Part shown: positions 40,540 through 52,961 of the stretch, piece by piece
How positions within the stretch are numbered: the stretch's first letter is position 1
Layout: each line of letters starts with the position of its first letter
From: Ricordea florida
Lineage: Eukaryota > Cnidaria > Anthozoa > Corallimorpharia > Ricordeidae
Assembly: GCA_949710005.1 (NCBI GenBank)
Contig: OX453279.1
Span: forward strand, 14,407,256-14,471,255
DNA: 64,000 bases
Direction: 5' to 3'
Translations under genes and position numbers: made by a program
Notes under the pieces: model-generated
Seen by the model: the letters and a program-made list of their open reading frames with translations, nothing else
Databases searched by the model: none
What the model was told of the DNA's origin: nothing

Positions 40540-41845
40540 ACTAGTATTGACAGTGCGTCTCTCTGTTCGAGCTGGAAAATAGCAAGACTTACACCCATCC
40601 ATAAGAAAGACAATGCTACAGAGATAGGAAATTACAGGCCGATATCGCTACGTAGTATTCCGAGCAAAATCCTAGAATCAGACGTGAATGACAGGGGTAT
40701 TCGACCGAGCTCCTGCTTGTTCATCTTACGGAAACATGGAGAATGGCTGTTGATTCGGCTCTCATAGTGGCGGTCGCCTTTGTTGATTTTCGCAAAGCGT
40801 TTGACAGTGTCTCGCACCAGGTCTTGTTGGAGAAATTACGCACGAACTTTGGCATTTGTGATCAAGCACTGGGTTGGATTGCTAGTTGTTTAAATGGGAG
40901 AAAGCCGGCAGTACACAGTTGTTAACGGATGTAACTCTGACACTAGGCCTGTATCCGTCGGTATACCACAGGGATCAGTGCTCGGCCCTACACTGTTCTC
41001 TTTGTTTGTCAACAATTTACCGTCAAGTATGAAATCAGGTTCTGTTTACCTATTCGCCGATGACGTTACGATTTACTGCATTAAAAAAACGCAGACGAAG
41101 CGGTCGCTCAGCTGGACAAAGCTTTAGATGAACTGTATGATTGGTGTATTTTAAATTGCCTTACCCCGCATCCACAAAAAAGCAAAGTTATGCTCATTTG
41201 TAAAACCCGCGCATTAGGGCCAGTTGCGCCAATTCACATCGGCACTGATGCTCAGTATAGAGTGGGTTAACAAATCTCGCTTACTAGGTACAACAGTTGA
41301 CGATAAACTCTCCTGGGTGCCGCATATGTTGGATCTCAAGAAGTCTTTCGCAAAGAAGCTAGACCTAATTAGGAGGTCGAGGTTTTTACCAAAGGATGTT
41401 CTTATTAACTTTTATTTCAAAGTCATTTTGCCATCAGTAACTTACGGCCTCGTTTTGTGGGGGTCGTGTTTTAATGCTAATCTTTTTTATTCATTGGAAC
41501 GATTGCACTGTAGAGTGGCAAGGATAATTTTCAACTTACCAAAGGACATGAGATCGTCGGACGTGTTAATTCGAGCCGATTGGCATCCGTTGAGCTATTG
41601 TTATAAGCTAGTTCTGTTAAAGCTCATGCATAAAGCATTTCATGATGAGCTCCCACAAGTGCTATCAGATAATACTGTGATGAAACGCCCTACAGGTTAC
41701 TCATTACGAGCGTCAGACTCTCTAGCGGTGCCTCGTTTCAGCTCTATCTACGGCAAAAACTCCATTGCTCATAGAACGGGCCCTGTACTATGGAATATTT
41801 TAATTTCTAAAACGGGCAATAAAGCGAAAAGTGACTGTTGAAAAC
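40540..41845 (+). pseudogene. LINE reverse transcriptase remnant
   Basis: RT motifs in order: SSWKIARLTPIHKKDN and GNYRPISL, then after a small deletion VDFRKAFDSVSHQVLLEKLR, PVSVGIPQGSVLGPTLFSLF and LFADDVTIYC (catalytic FADD). A post-RT region is open as 205 codons (41224-41841): NKSRLLGTTVDDKLSW, HRTGPVLWNI. At least three frameshifts. No endonuclease domain remains, so it is 5'-truncated. CR1/jockey-type order; clade uncertain. Confidence 0.85.
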
Positions 41846-41849
41846 TGAG

Positions 41850-42363
41850 ATCTTGACTTAATATCCTCTAGTACCTCAGTTATTGTTAAAGCTGCTTGTT
41901 ATTCATCATCCGATGGGATTTGATGGGTTACTGAATTTTAATTTTTGTCGAGTTTCAGTATTGATTACATCATATTCATCTCAATGATCTGTGAAATTTA
42001 AAAGACTCAGTTGAGCGTGAGCCTCATGGGTGACAAATATGCCCAGAGTCACAAGGATATATTTGGTTAAAAGTCAAGATTAAAGACTGCTTACTTTTAT
42101 ACAGTTCTTTTATACAAAATTATTTTCTTTAAATCATTAGTGTCATAATTTGTTCTAACCTATGAAAATTATTCTTCAAAGAAACCGGAAAGGCTGGAGT
42201 AATTTTATTATACACAAAATGTGTTCTCAGAAATTCAAAAGTTTTCACCAGTTCATTCAGTTCGTATTTCCTTGTCATGCCATTTCCGTGTAGCGACTCC
42301 CTGTCATCTGTAGAACGGAGAAGATGGTAGGTACCGGAGTAGAAGAGTTTAGAAGGATAACAC
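41850..42363. other. No gene seen
   Basis: AT-rich sequence between the LINE remnant and a SINE, possibly including the LINE 3' UTR. Nothing recognised. Confidence 0.5.
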
Positions 42364-42376
42364 AGTTAGCGTATTC

Positions 42377-42404
42377 ATAATAATAATAAATAATAATAAT
42401 AAAC
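42377..42404. repeat. (TAA)n microsatellite
   Basis: An interrupted AATAATAAT run of ~28 bp. Confidence 0.85.
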
Positions 42405-42463
42405 TTCATTTGAGTGTCAACTGTATCTAGCACTGACGTACTAATTGGGGACACTGTAAAGCA

Positions 42464-42652
42464 CAAATCAAATCAAATCAATTGTTGGTTTTTGTGGAGA
42501 GGGGAAAACCGGAGTACCCGGAGAAAAACCTCTCGGAGCAGAGCGGAGAACCAACAAACTCGGCCCACATATGACGCCGGGGCCGGGAATCGAACCCGGG
42601 ACACATTGTTGGAAGACGAGCGCTCTCACCACTGCGCCAACCCTGCTCCCTA
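42464..42652 (-). repeat. tRNA-derived SINE
   Basis: Minus strand: head GGGTTGGCGCAGTGGTGAGA (box A) and CCCGGGTTCGATTCCCGG (box B), a body with CTCCGGTTTTCCCC, and a short (TGATT)n tail at 42464-42482. Head, body and tail are all present, so the copy looks nearly full length. Confidence 0.85.
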
Positions 42653-42659
42653 TTATTAT

Positions 42660-43780
42660 ACATAAGGCTAGGAAAACCGGTTTTCTGGAGCCTAATGTTT
42701 TAATGGTAGAACCTGTTTAGTTGGAGTGGGATTGTGCATTAGTACTAAAGCCGTAGAATGTTTGCAAGAGAAAGTGAGGACCAGAGAGGGACATTCCCAT
42801 GGCCTCCCCTTGAATTGACTCTGACCGTGAAGGTGATGGAATTGATGTTGAATTCTAATTGTAGAGACTTGTTTTAAGTCTGGTAGCCTTAGATGTGCTT
42901 TGTATGATCAATGTCAGTCTCGGTAAAGTAAAACGTAAATTCTAATTGACAGAGTGCGAAAGAAGCCTTTCAGTTTTAAATGGCCAGAGACGTGTCTACT
43001 TCTCTACATATTGTATACAAAAATTATTAAACCTGAGTGAGATTTCAGAAGACTGGTATTGTGACGCTCGACTTTTCAATAAGCTCCCCATATCTAATAA
43101 GGCTCCCTCTCTAACAGGCCCCCCTTCTACGAGCCCCGGAATTAAATAAGCCCCAATGGTAAACGGTTCAGCGTGTACTGTCGAGTTATAGTTGCAAGAG
43201 GAAGGTTGCTAAGCACGAGAAGCGTCGCACTCGGCTATCTCCTCGTACGACTCTAGCTTCTTGAGTTTTACTATTTACCATTAAAATAACCGCTTACCAT
43301 TTATTCATTTGGGGAGTAATCATTTCTTCATGTGTCTTCGTAAAAATTGAGAACCGAGACTGTGCAGTTTGGACTGGAAATCAATTAAGGAACTCAGGAA
43401 TTAAAGGCTCGTTGGGCTAAGTACTAGCAATGAAATGAGCTTTTTGTAGTGTTGTAGAGTTTCTTAGAGTAGCCATCATTAAAAAAAATCAAACATAATA
43501 ACACAACATTTTTATTTGAACAAAACTTGAACTGGGCATGTTGTGAGAAATAATCTTGCTTTCCAATAACCCTCCCAAAAATAAATAATAATTTGTATAT
43601 TCAAACCAGTAGATGAACCAGAGTTGTTTTCATTGGATCCCCCCCCAAAAAATGCTATATTTTCCATTGTCAATAGAGAATTTTTTTTTTCTTATCAACT
43701 ATAACAATTTCCTTTTGCTTTGAATGTCTAAAGGATACTAATGCAACAGAACATAAGTAAGCACAAAAGTATCTGCTAAT
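42660..43780. other. No gene seen
   Basis: Sequence without a recognisable domain on either strand. The short frame at 42946-43149 is not supported. Confidence 0.5.
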
Positions 43781-43788
43781 GCAAATAG

Positions 43789-44843
43789 TTATTGTATCAT
43801 TTTCTTTAACTTCCAGGATGAAGTTTGACACAGAATCATAACTAATTTTGTATTCTCCATTGTCAGGAGGGCTTGTTTGATTTTATCGAAGGTGTCATCA
43901 ATCGATAAGTGTACTTTGGCTGGTAAATTCTCTATCATATCAGTGAAGGCCGTAAGCCATACTTCTTCCCCTTCAATTTGAGCACATAACCGAGCGGTAA
44001 CATCCTTTTTCGCCTCTTTGACTTTCTGGCATATTGCACAACTTGGGCATGTGAAGACAGGAGATCCAATGGCATTTGGCATCTTCTTTTTACAACTGTT
44101 GATCTGGCAGGTCATGAAAACACTCAATTTATCTGTAAAGATGAATCCTTGTATTGTTACTGTTTTCTGTATATTGGTAACCAACTGTGGTCCTTGAGGG
44201 TTGTCAATATGCATGTTGATTTCTTTGATAGTGGTGTCACTTGCTGAACCAAAATGTACGTGCCCATTGTAGTTCTTTACGCTTAAATCTGTGATCTCAT
44301 ATCTGCTTGAGCTTTTGCACTTTTCAATCATGTCATCCCACAAGTGGATTGTTGCATGACCAGTTTGATCCTCAATGATACAGTCCTCTTTAACAAGGCC
44401 TGGGTTTCCATTTCTCTTTGTTACTTCTTTTGGTTTAGCATCTCCCATTATAATTGTCCTTCAATATTCCCTCTTTGATTTCTGGTTAGCACTGATGTAA
44501 GTTGACTGAGTGAGATTTAAATAGCATTACCATGTGGCACGTTGATTGGTGTTTCAGTTGATGGTTCTTTGCTTTCAAAATGAATATCACCCGAATTAGC
44601 CTTGACAATAGTTGAGTGGTTGTTAATGAATAGGTGATCATCCTTTTCATTTGCATTAAATACTCGAATTGGTGTACCAGTGTTCTGGAAATTAAGTGCT
44701 TGTTGATGATATTTACGATCAAAGCCAACTACTCTGGCAAATTGAGAACTTGATGTTTGAAGGTCAAAAGTGAAATATTCATTTCCTGATTTAGCCTTCT
44801 TTATTGGCAACAGTTTATGAACATATCCAGGATCAGTATCCAA
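43789..44843 (-). pseudogene. RPA70-like OB-fold protein, frameshifted
   Basis: Two minus-strand blocks. The N-terminal block (44843-44517) has GYVHKLLPIKKAKSGNEYFT and an OB-fold-like strand pattern. The C-terminal block (44448-43789) has KEDCIIEDQTGHATIHLWDD, YEITDLSVKNYNG and a Cys cluster (C-x4-C, C-x2-C-x2-C) like the zinc ribbon of RPA70 DNA-binding domain C. Single-stranded DNA binding is the likely ancestral role. The frames differ and the gap of ~68 bp has no clear intron, so it is probably broken. Related multicopy genes in cnidarians suggest a transposon passenger (for example a Helitron RPA-like gene), but no element ends are visible. Confidence 0.6.
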
Positions 44844-44910
44844 AGAGCAAAAAATATTTATGAGTACAGTATCTTATATTGGATCACAACCACTTGAGAG
44901 GGAAAGATAG

Positions 44911-45047
<137 letters not shown>

Positions 45048-45049
45048 CT

Positions 45050-46340
45050 CAAAGGCTTTCAAGTTTATTAATTTTAAAATGGTAAACTCATTTCTTGGGG
45101 GAATTTACCTGGAATGTACTTTAATAAATTGTATTTCTTCAACTCCAGCTTAATAATGTTTATTTAAAAAAGTAATAATTTGTGAAATTGCACAAGCGGG
45201 TTCCATAAGAAGATGCTTACCTGTGTATTACACTGTATAAAAAGTAAGTATATAACATATAGAGAGAGTAAAATGTACAAATTATTACTGTTAAGGTATA
45301 AGAAAACATCAGCGTATTCAACATTTCAGCATATACGTTCGGCAAAACTGTGCCCCTGCTTGATTCAATGCTTGGCCAAAGTCAGCCAGGAAGCTGTTGC
45401 TCTGGGAAAATGTGATTCCCTTGATCGAGCCAAGAAATGGTTCAGTAGTCACTGAAAAGCATTCTAGAAGTCGATCTACACGTGCTCTGGCGTAAGGGTC
45501 GATAGATTGGAAGGCTGCTCTGAATCAAATTTATAAAGCCAAACATGCCAGCACTAAATAGATCCTCCAAAATGAAAAAGAATGTCTAATATCTTATTCT
45601 GAGACGAAACTGTAGTTACAAATATGTAAACAATGGAAAAACTTACCGAGTAAGGCTAAGTCTACCGTGATCCATCACTTGCCTTTTGAAATCCAGTGAT
45701 ATTACTGTTGCACATGTCGAGCCAATTGCCGAGTGTTCACGTGCAAACAAACGCCCGACCTAAGTTTGATATTCGGTTTATGTTCGGTGTAGAACGGTGT
45801 GAAGATTTTCTTTGTTTTAGGCCATTGTCGTGGTATGCATTGTTTGGATTTTCTTTGTAATCTTTTGTTACGTCACTGGTGCGTTTTACACAGAACATAA
45901 ACCCGATATTTGCCATATTTGTAGAGTATTCAAGTGAAAACAACATGATAGATCTTATCTTCCTCGGTTCCACTGTCGCTTCCCCTCGAATCTCAAATGA
46001 AGTTTGTCGAAACAACTTTTCAATCAATCAATGACATCATGGCAAGAATTGAGTATTCTTCAAAACTGTTTCTTTCGGCCATCTTTTAAAATATTCTTGT
46101 TCGCTATGAAATGGATTATGATTGGTTTACGAAGATTTATCGATCGATTTTGGCAAACAATTTTACTCCAAAATCGAGACATTGGGTGCAATAACACCTC
46201 TATATTTGGGGTATGTATAAGGTGTCCGTTCGCAGGCCTGGTTACCTGGCAACTGTAGCGCACTTGAGAAATTGCTGAATTTCCGCCATTGCGAATTCCG
46301 TGATGCCTTTTTGAAAATGATGTAAATTTTTTGGAACCCG
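45050..46340. other. No gene seen
   Basis: No recognisable coding domain or RNA gene. Short frames on both strands overlap one another. Confidence 0.5.
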
Positions 46341-46369
46341 ATTTCACTCGTCCTGGAAGTACATCCCAG

Positions 46370-46830
46370 CAAGAAGATCTCGGAGATATACAAGAAAGAG
46401 TAGCAAGAGATCGTCGTCGAGTAAGTTCGAATACCGTGAAAATCAATACACGGAAAGCACGACTCGAAGCAGGGACAGAGAAACGGCGGCAGGGAGAATA
46501 ACTGCTCGCTCAAAAAAGGCAAACGAAACAGCAGGGAAAAGGACAAAACCAAATTAGGTTTGAAATTGAATGTCTTATTGATAGAAAAGAAACAAAGACT
46601 CGTTTTAGCTATACAGCCTTGTTCATTACTACTGTTTACTTAATTATTTTATGATGTCAAATACCAATATTTAATAAAAACCACATAAAGTTGACCTTTT
46701 ACAATGGAAAAACACTATAAAGAAGAAACTAAAGTTTGTAATACCAACATTGCAAGTGTGCCCTATGCTTTCAATCAAGATTTTCCACACCAACTGTATG
46801 GATGAATAACTGCACTAGCTAGATTTTAAG
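46370..46830. repeat. Dispersed repeat, second copy
   Basis: Contiguous here what is split around the PLE nest at 11455-16475. 46380-46425 has an exon-like reading ERVARDRRRV followed by a GTAAGT donor-like site, so the repeat may derive from a captured or transposon gene. Followed by an ATT-rich run near 47000-47060. Confidence 0.6.
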
Positions 46831-47165
46831 CCTCAAAGAAGAAATGGTATTGTCTAGTGCTGTGTAAATATTACCACCTCTGATACAAAACTTTATTTAG
46901 AAGAAAACTTAATTGCTTGTTATAGTAGAGGAACAATACCTTTTCAAAGAGTAGGACACACACTCCCACCCCCATAACAATATATTATGTTAAACATAAA
47001 AAAATATAACAACAATAATAACAATAATAATAATAATAGTATGATAATCATAATAATCATGATAATAATTCCACGTAACTATAAATGATAATGATGAATG
47101 ATAAGTAAATACATAAATTGGGTTTTATCTCTGATGGGAAAAACCATTACGAGTTCTTCAAAAAC

Positions 47166-47400
47166 TACCTTCGCGAGGTTTTGCGGGAGTGGTATTTCTA
47201 GTCATGTTATATATCCTAAAAGCGCTCAGGCATACAGCCAGTGATGCCAGGACTCCTAACTGGGTGAACCAGAAAGGATATACAACAATTGCCAATTTTT
47301 CACATGCGGCCCAATAAATTTATTTCCATAAATTAATCATAAATTAATCATATATCTCAGAAGCGCTTAGCCATACAGCGATGCAATGGGTACCTTTTGT
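47166..47400. repeat. Short dispersed repeat and local duplication
   Basis: CTTCGCGAGGTTTTGCGGGA and the following GTATTTCTAGT recur at 26376-26414. Downstream, 47205-47240 and 47352-47390 are diverged direct repeats sharing CATACAGC. Confidence 0.6.
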
Positions 47401-47409
47401 TTATATACA

Positions 47410-48550
47410 CCGATCAGAAAGGCCGTCGTGTTGTAGGGCTGCAGAATGAACCGTAGGCGAAGTTTGGTTGGAAATCATTCTACTAACGGGCTTGTCGCCA
47501 CAAACTTGGCCAATGCTACGCGCATATCTTGGAATTCAAAAGGAACTAATCTGTTAAGTCGCTTGAGATTGTAGAGTGCAGTATTTTTTCTTCCCATTAC
47601 AGCACTCACCCGCTAAAATAGTGTAGTTTTCCCGCACATTCCATAATTTGTAGAAATCTAACCTCGAAAAATGTTAAAAGATCGATTCAGCTCCCAAAAT
47701 GAACAGATTTGCCTCCACGGGAGTTGTTATATAAAGCGTTAATAGAAAGTGCGGCAGCGGTAAAACCAGAAATAAAATCTAATGATAGCTTAGCTGAACT
47801 ATGGCGTCACTACATAGCAACCACACTATACGAATTTTCGAGCTTTCGGTTATATCTGGCTCGTTATGTTTCAGTGCCCCAATCAGCGCCAGAACTTTGC
47901 AAAGTGTTAACGCGGCTAACGTTTGGTATCGCACAGTTTGGTTTCGACACGATATGGGCCACAACCAACACAAAATTGGGTCTGTGACTGGGTGCCCACT
48001 CCACAGAGACGACAGGATACTGGGGTACCTTTGGGATTCTTTGGCGGTGAAGCTTACAGTACGTAAAATTAAAACATAATTGATCCACCGCATAATAAAC
48101 ATTATTTCGAATTGCTTTGCACGGAGGGACCTTTTGAATTTGTGATGACATAGACGCGCTCATTCGTAACACATAGGAGGAGCTCCTGCACATAGAAAGT
48201 GCACGGTGCTGGATAAAACTGAATGATGTTACGAACCTGACGGATAAGAAATCTGCTTCGACAAGAAATGACTGAAAAGTCCACTTAAGTATAACAATTT
48301 TCAAACTCACTGAAAATTAACGTGCAATTAGTTGGAGACACACGGTAACCGCTTGGACTTATTGATGGAGGGCTTCTGTCAACCAGACTTACTGCGCCAT
48401 TTGATAGAGAGTACCATACTTATCTCCACAACTGAACTCAAGATACACAAATGGTAAACTATCTGCTACATTTAAGTCCATCTTTTCCAAAAATCTCAAA
48501 GTTGGTCTGATTAAAAAGTGTATGTATTCGGGAATACAGTATGGGGTTGA
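47410..48550. other. No gene recognised
   Basis: Overlapping short frames on both strands around 47709-48310, none with a recognisable domain. Confidence 0.45.
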
Positions 48551-48559
48551 ACTGTATCT

Positions 48560-50981
48560 ATATACATCATCATGGAAGTCCATCGTTTGCGATGAAGACG
48601 CCAATGAATCCTCAAGTGAGAGCGCAAGGCAAAGTTGGACACACAGATAGGTCCACACTCCGGGCAAGCTACAGCAGTCGTCGGGTCAGGTCTTCTATCC
48701 TTGCGGGATAGGCGCTTCTGATCCAGCTCCTGTAGGCGTTTTTCCTCAAAGGCTTTGACACCTTTGTGAACGTTCAGTCACCAGGCACTGCGGTCAAAGG
48801 CAAGGGCCTCCCAGCCCTGAAGTTGAATGCCACAGGCTCCAAGCGATGCTTTCAGGCAGTCCTTGTAGCGCTTGAGTAGCCGCCCGATGTTTCTTGCGCC
48901 AGTAGCCAGCTCAGAGAAGAAAACCATCTTTGGGAGTCGCGTGTCGTCCATTCGTACAAGGTGCCCTACCCATCTCAACTGGGCTTTCATGATGAGTGCC
49001 TCGATGCCAGGCATATTAGCTCTGTGAAGCACTTCAGTGTTGGAGATTCTGCCCATGATCTTTCGAAGGCAGCGAAGGTGAAACTGATCCAAGGTCCTCA
49101 GCTGTTTCCTGTACAGTGTCCAGGTTTCACAAGCGTAAAGCAAAGATGTGATGACAACTGCTTTGTGCGTAGATTAATGCCACGTACTCCCCACACTCGG
49201 TTCCATAGCTTACCGAAGGAAGCACCTGCTTTGGCAAGTCTGCTGGAGACTTCCTTGTCCATGCTGCAGGTTGAGGATAGGCAGTTCCCTAAATACGTGA
49301 AGTTTTCTACGTTGTTAAATTTCGTGTCCTCTATTACGATGCTAGGCTCTGGAAGTGAGAGACCGGGTGCAGGCTGGAGCATCACTTCCGTTTTCCGCAC
49401 GCTGATCGTCAGGACGAAGGCTTTCGCTGCCGCAGACAAGCACGTGGCTAGTTCTTGCAGGTCTGGTTCGTTGAGGGCTGCAAGAGCGCAGTCGTCTGCA
49501 AACAGAAAATCCCTCACTAGGGCCTCAAGGACCTTACTCTTGGCCTTCAAACGTCTCAAGTCAAAGAAGCGACCGTCACATCTGTAGCGGACTGTGATTC
49601 CTGCGTCGGAGTTGGAAAGTGCAGAGAACAGCATGGTGGCAAACATGAGACTGAACAAGGTCGGTGCTAAGACGCAGCCCTGCTTCACTCCGTTGGTCAC
49701 TGGGAATGGGTCAGACACGGAACCGTTCTCCTTCACACGAGCCATCATGCCATCGTGAAAAGACCTGATGACGCGGACGAACCTTGTTGGGCAGCCTAGC
49801 TTGGACAGGATGGCCCACAGGCCCTCTCGGCTTACATTATCGAAAGCCTTCGTCAGCTGGACAAAAAGGATGTAGAGGTTCTGGTTCTGCTCCCGGCACT
49901 TCTCCCGCAGTTTCCGAACAGCAAAGATCATGTCGATCGTCCCCCTGTTGCTCCTGAAGCCACACTGGCTCTCGAAGACTACATCGTCCAGCAGGTGGGT
50001 TCAGGATGACACGGACCATGATTTTCCCTGCTATGCTCAGCAACGAGATACCTCTATGGTTGTCGCATGCTGTTCTGTCACCTTTGTTCTTGTACAGGTG
50101 AATGATGTTGGCGTCTTTGAAGTCCTGTGGAAATGAACCTTCCTCCCAAAATTGCTGAAGTAGCTCGGTGAGCTTGTTGGCCTCTTAAAGATCTCAGGGG
50201 GGATCCCATCAGGGCCCAGTGCTTTCCCCACTTGGAGCTCCTTGATCGCCTTCTGGGTCTCCACCACTGTCGGAGGGTCATCAAGTGAAGCCAATACCGG
50301 ACGCTGAGGCATGCCCTGGATTGCTTGCTGGTCTATCTGGGATGGTCTGTTCAGTAGCTGGCTAAAGTGGTCGCACCACCGCTGTACAATGTCGTTCTTC
50401 TCCGTGAGCAGCGTTCCGTCAGCTGACCGAACAGGTGCCATGGCGTTGGAGGAAGGTCCATACACAGTCTTCAGGCTAGCATAAAATGTTTTGGAGTTGT
50501 TCTCATCAGAAAACCGTTGTAGCTCTGCAGCCTTGGCTTCCCACCACTTGTCTTTAATCTGTCGCAACTCAGCCTGGGCTTTGCTCCTGAGATGCTTGAA
50601 GCGGTCGTGCTTGGCTGTGGAATCCTTGTCGCGGAGCCAGCTCTTGAAGGCTTCCTGCTTCTGTTTCAGTAGGTTGCTGATCTCTACGTTGTTGCTGTCA
50701 AACCAGTCCTGGTGCTTCCTCTGTGGGTGTCCGAGTGTCAGTTTAGCTGAGTTGTAAACAGCGTTTCTGAAGTTGGCCCAGGCTTTCTCCTTGTCAGCTT
50801 CATCTGGCAGGCTTTCAAGCTGGTCTGCTAGGTTGGTCCTGAGGGTTTCCCTTGTTTCAGGGTGCGTCATCTTACAACTGCCACCGTCGCCACTCGCCCA
50901 TTGCCCCAGGACTTGGGAAAGCAGAAAGGGAAGAAGAATGGATTCACTGAATCCTGGGCGAAACAAATAAAGTGAATCCAT
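48560..50981 (-). pseudogene. LINE ORF2 remnant with C-terminal C2H2 finger
   Basis: Minus strand, in order: a pre-RT linker (50981-50180; QRKHQDWFDSNNVEISNLLK, KALGPDGIPPEIFK), an RT core (49931-49098; LTKAFDNVSREGLW, NGVKQGCVLAPTLFSLMFA, FLFADDCAL), the post-RT motif LYACETWTLYRKQLRTLDQF and HFHLRCLRKIMG-type block (49143-48778), and a C-terminal C2H2-type finger (CPECGPICVSNFALRSHLRI) near 48640-48570. Frameshifts near 50180, 49990-50040 and 49140. The endonuclease is missing, so the copy is 5'-truncated. Clade uncertain. Confidence 0.85.
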
Positions 50982-50984
50982 CCA

Positions 50985-52422
50985 TATACAAATATGGGGT
51001 TATACGATAATAGCTGATAATGTATCCTGAAGCTAGAGAAGGATGCATGAATAATGAATCATAGGGTTACCTTACTGATAATTAATTTCGCGAGTACAAA
51101 ATTTCGCGATTTTGGCAAAACAATCATTTCGCGGAGTCTTGTTTTCGCGATTTCAATAGGCAAATATGAGAAAAGGGCTTTAAATTTCACGATTCAGACG
51201 TTGTCAACTTAATTTTACTTTCAAAAAGTCTGAACTTTTCAAGATCTCTAGATAAACTGGGAAAGGAAAACCCATATTAAAAGCTAACGTTTAATTAATT
51301 ATTAAAATAACCTATGACAAGCAAAAATTTAAAAGTTAAACAACATCTGATCATTCTAAATCTTCGAATGTGGGATCTTCAGGTGGCAGTTTCTTTGAGC
51401 CATCAATTATCTCACCCCCTTTTTTGTGATTTGAATTTTCTATTTTGGTATTCAATTAATTAAGTACGATTAAGGTACATGGAAATCTAGCCAAGACCAA
51501 GAGTAAAGGAAGTGATACCAATTTTTACATTGTACCTTTGCAAGTCAGATGCTAGAATTCCAGCCATAATGTAGTCTGGAGTATATGGTTAAAAGACACT
51601 TTCCTGAGGAATTTTATAGGGCCCTATTTTCCCCAGATCAACATAACAGAATATACAGTAAAAAAATGGCCAGTGGTCCACACAAGTACAACAAGACTGC
51701 ACATGTTCTGACATACCATTGAATTTGGTACACATTGCAAGTAAACTAAAGTCTCCTGTATTGACCTTCACAAAGCTCCACTTATTTTGTTTTTTTCGTA
51801 TTTTATTTTCTGCTGTCATGCTTGCATCACAGGTATTACAAATTTTAATTTCGATTCATAGACATAAATTCAAAATGTATTTTACATGTTATAAATGCTA
51901 GTATTTTCTGAGAGCTTGTCATGTGCATACTGTACCATCAGCTATTTTAGCTTATTTAAGGCGTTTGTTGATTTACATGTAATAAAGGACAGCTGTACAT
52001 ATAAAAGAGTTATTCCAGTTAGTTATACTACAATTTATTTTCTTTCTATTCACTGCCATAAAGAAACTTAAATGGGGATGAGAGGAGAGCGACCTGGGCT
52101 AACAACGACGCTTCAAATGCAACAGCTGGGTAATGTGATGCAATCTTTATGTCGCAACTGCCTGATAGATAGCTTTTTTCTACAAGTTTTAACTTGCACC
52201 ATTAAAATGACTCTATTTCCTTGTGTTATTGAATATTATAACCCTCGCTTATTGTGGAGGACTCAAACTTAGTTTTGTTATAATTGTTGATTAAGGTTGT
52301 CCTTCTCAATCTAGCTGAAAACAGGTCGCTAAGCGTTTGCTAGCTTTCGGATATGAAACCAAGTCTCGATTTAAATGTGATCTTATATTTTGAATAAAGG
52401 AACAATTGTCCTGTACAAGGAA
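50985..52422. other. Intergenic; includes the ETS gene 3' UTR
   Basis: No coding domain seen. On the minus strand an AATAAA (from AATTTATTTT at ~52030 on the plus strand) lies ~390 nt past the ETS stop codon and could be its polyadenylation signal. Confidence 0.45.
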
Positions 52423-52961
52423 CTAATACACGCAGGTAGTATCTAGATCCCACTCAGCCTGGTAACAGTTGCTAGTGGCGTTAACGTAATGTTGTTGAGT
52501 TAAGTGGGGCTTGGGGTAGGGTTCTTTTGGCATGGGAAGCAATTGTGAAGTATGTGGACTTACAGGCTTGGGTTCTCGACACTCTGGTTTGATGTAAGGT
52601 TTCTGCGAGTCAGGAAAAGCCATACTGAAAAGCGCTTCAGGGCTGCAAACGAACTTATATACGTAGCGCTCACCAGCCACTTTCTGCATGATCCCTTTTT
52701 CGTAGTAATACCGAAGAGAACGACTCAGTTTATCGTAGTTCATGGCGGGACGATTCTTCTGAATACCCCACCGTCGAGCAACCTCTTCGGGATCAATAAG
52801 TTTAAATTCCATACCACGCCCAGTCCATGCAATAAACGATGAACATTCAGGTTCATCAAGAAGCGCTACCAGGAACTGCCACAACTGTAACGAACCACGC
52901 CTCTGGAATGCCCTTGGCTCCGGATACGTGATGCTGCCGTTGGGTACTTTAAATTCAGGTG
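52423..52961 (-). CDS. PEA3 exon 8: ETS domain and C-terminus
   Basis: Acceptor CTCCTTACATCCAG. Holds the entire DNA-binding domain with the recognition helix region [18 protein letters not shown], and the stop codon at 52423-52425. Confidence 0.96.

Noticed and set aside
47709..48310. Overlapping frames on both strands
   Set aside because: No family recognised and mutually exclusive; not enough to call a gene.
48961..50970. Plus-strand frames of up to 208 codons
   Set aside because: Antisense shadows of the LINE remnant.
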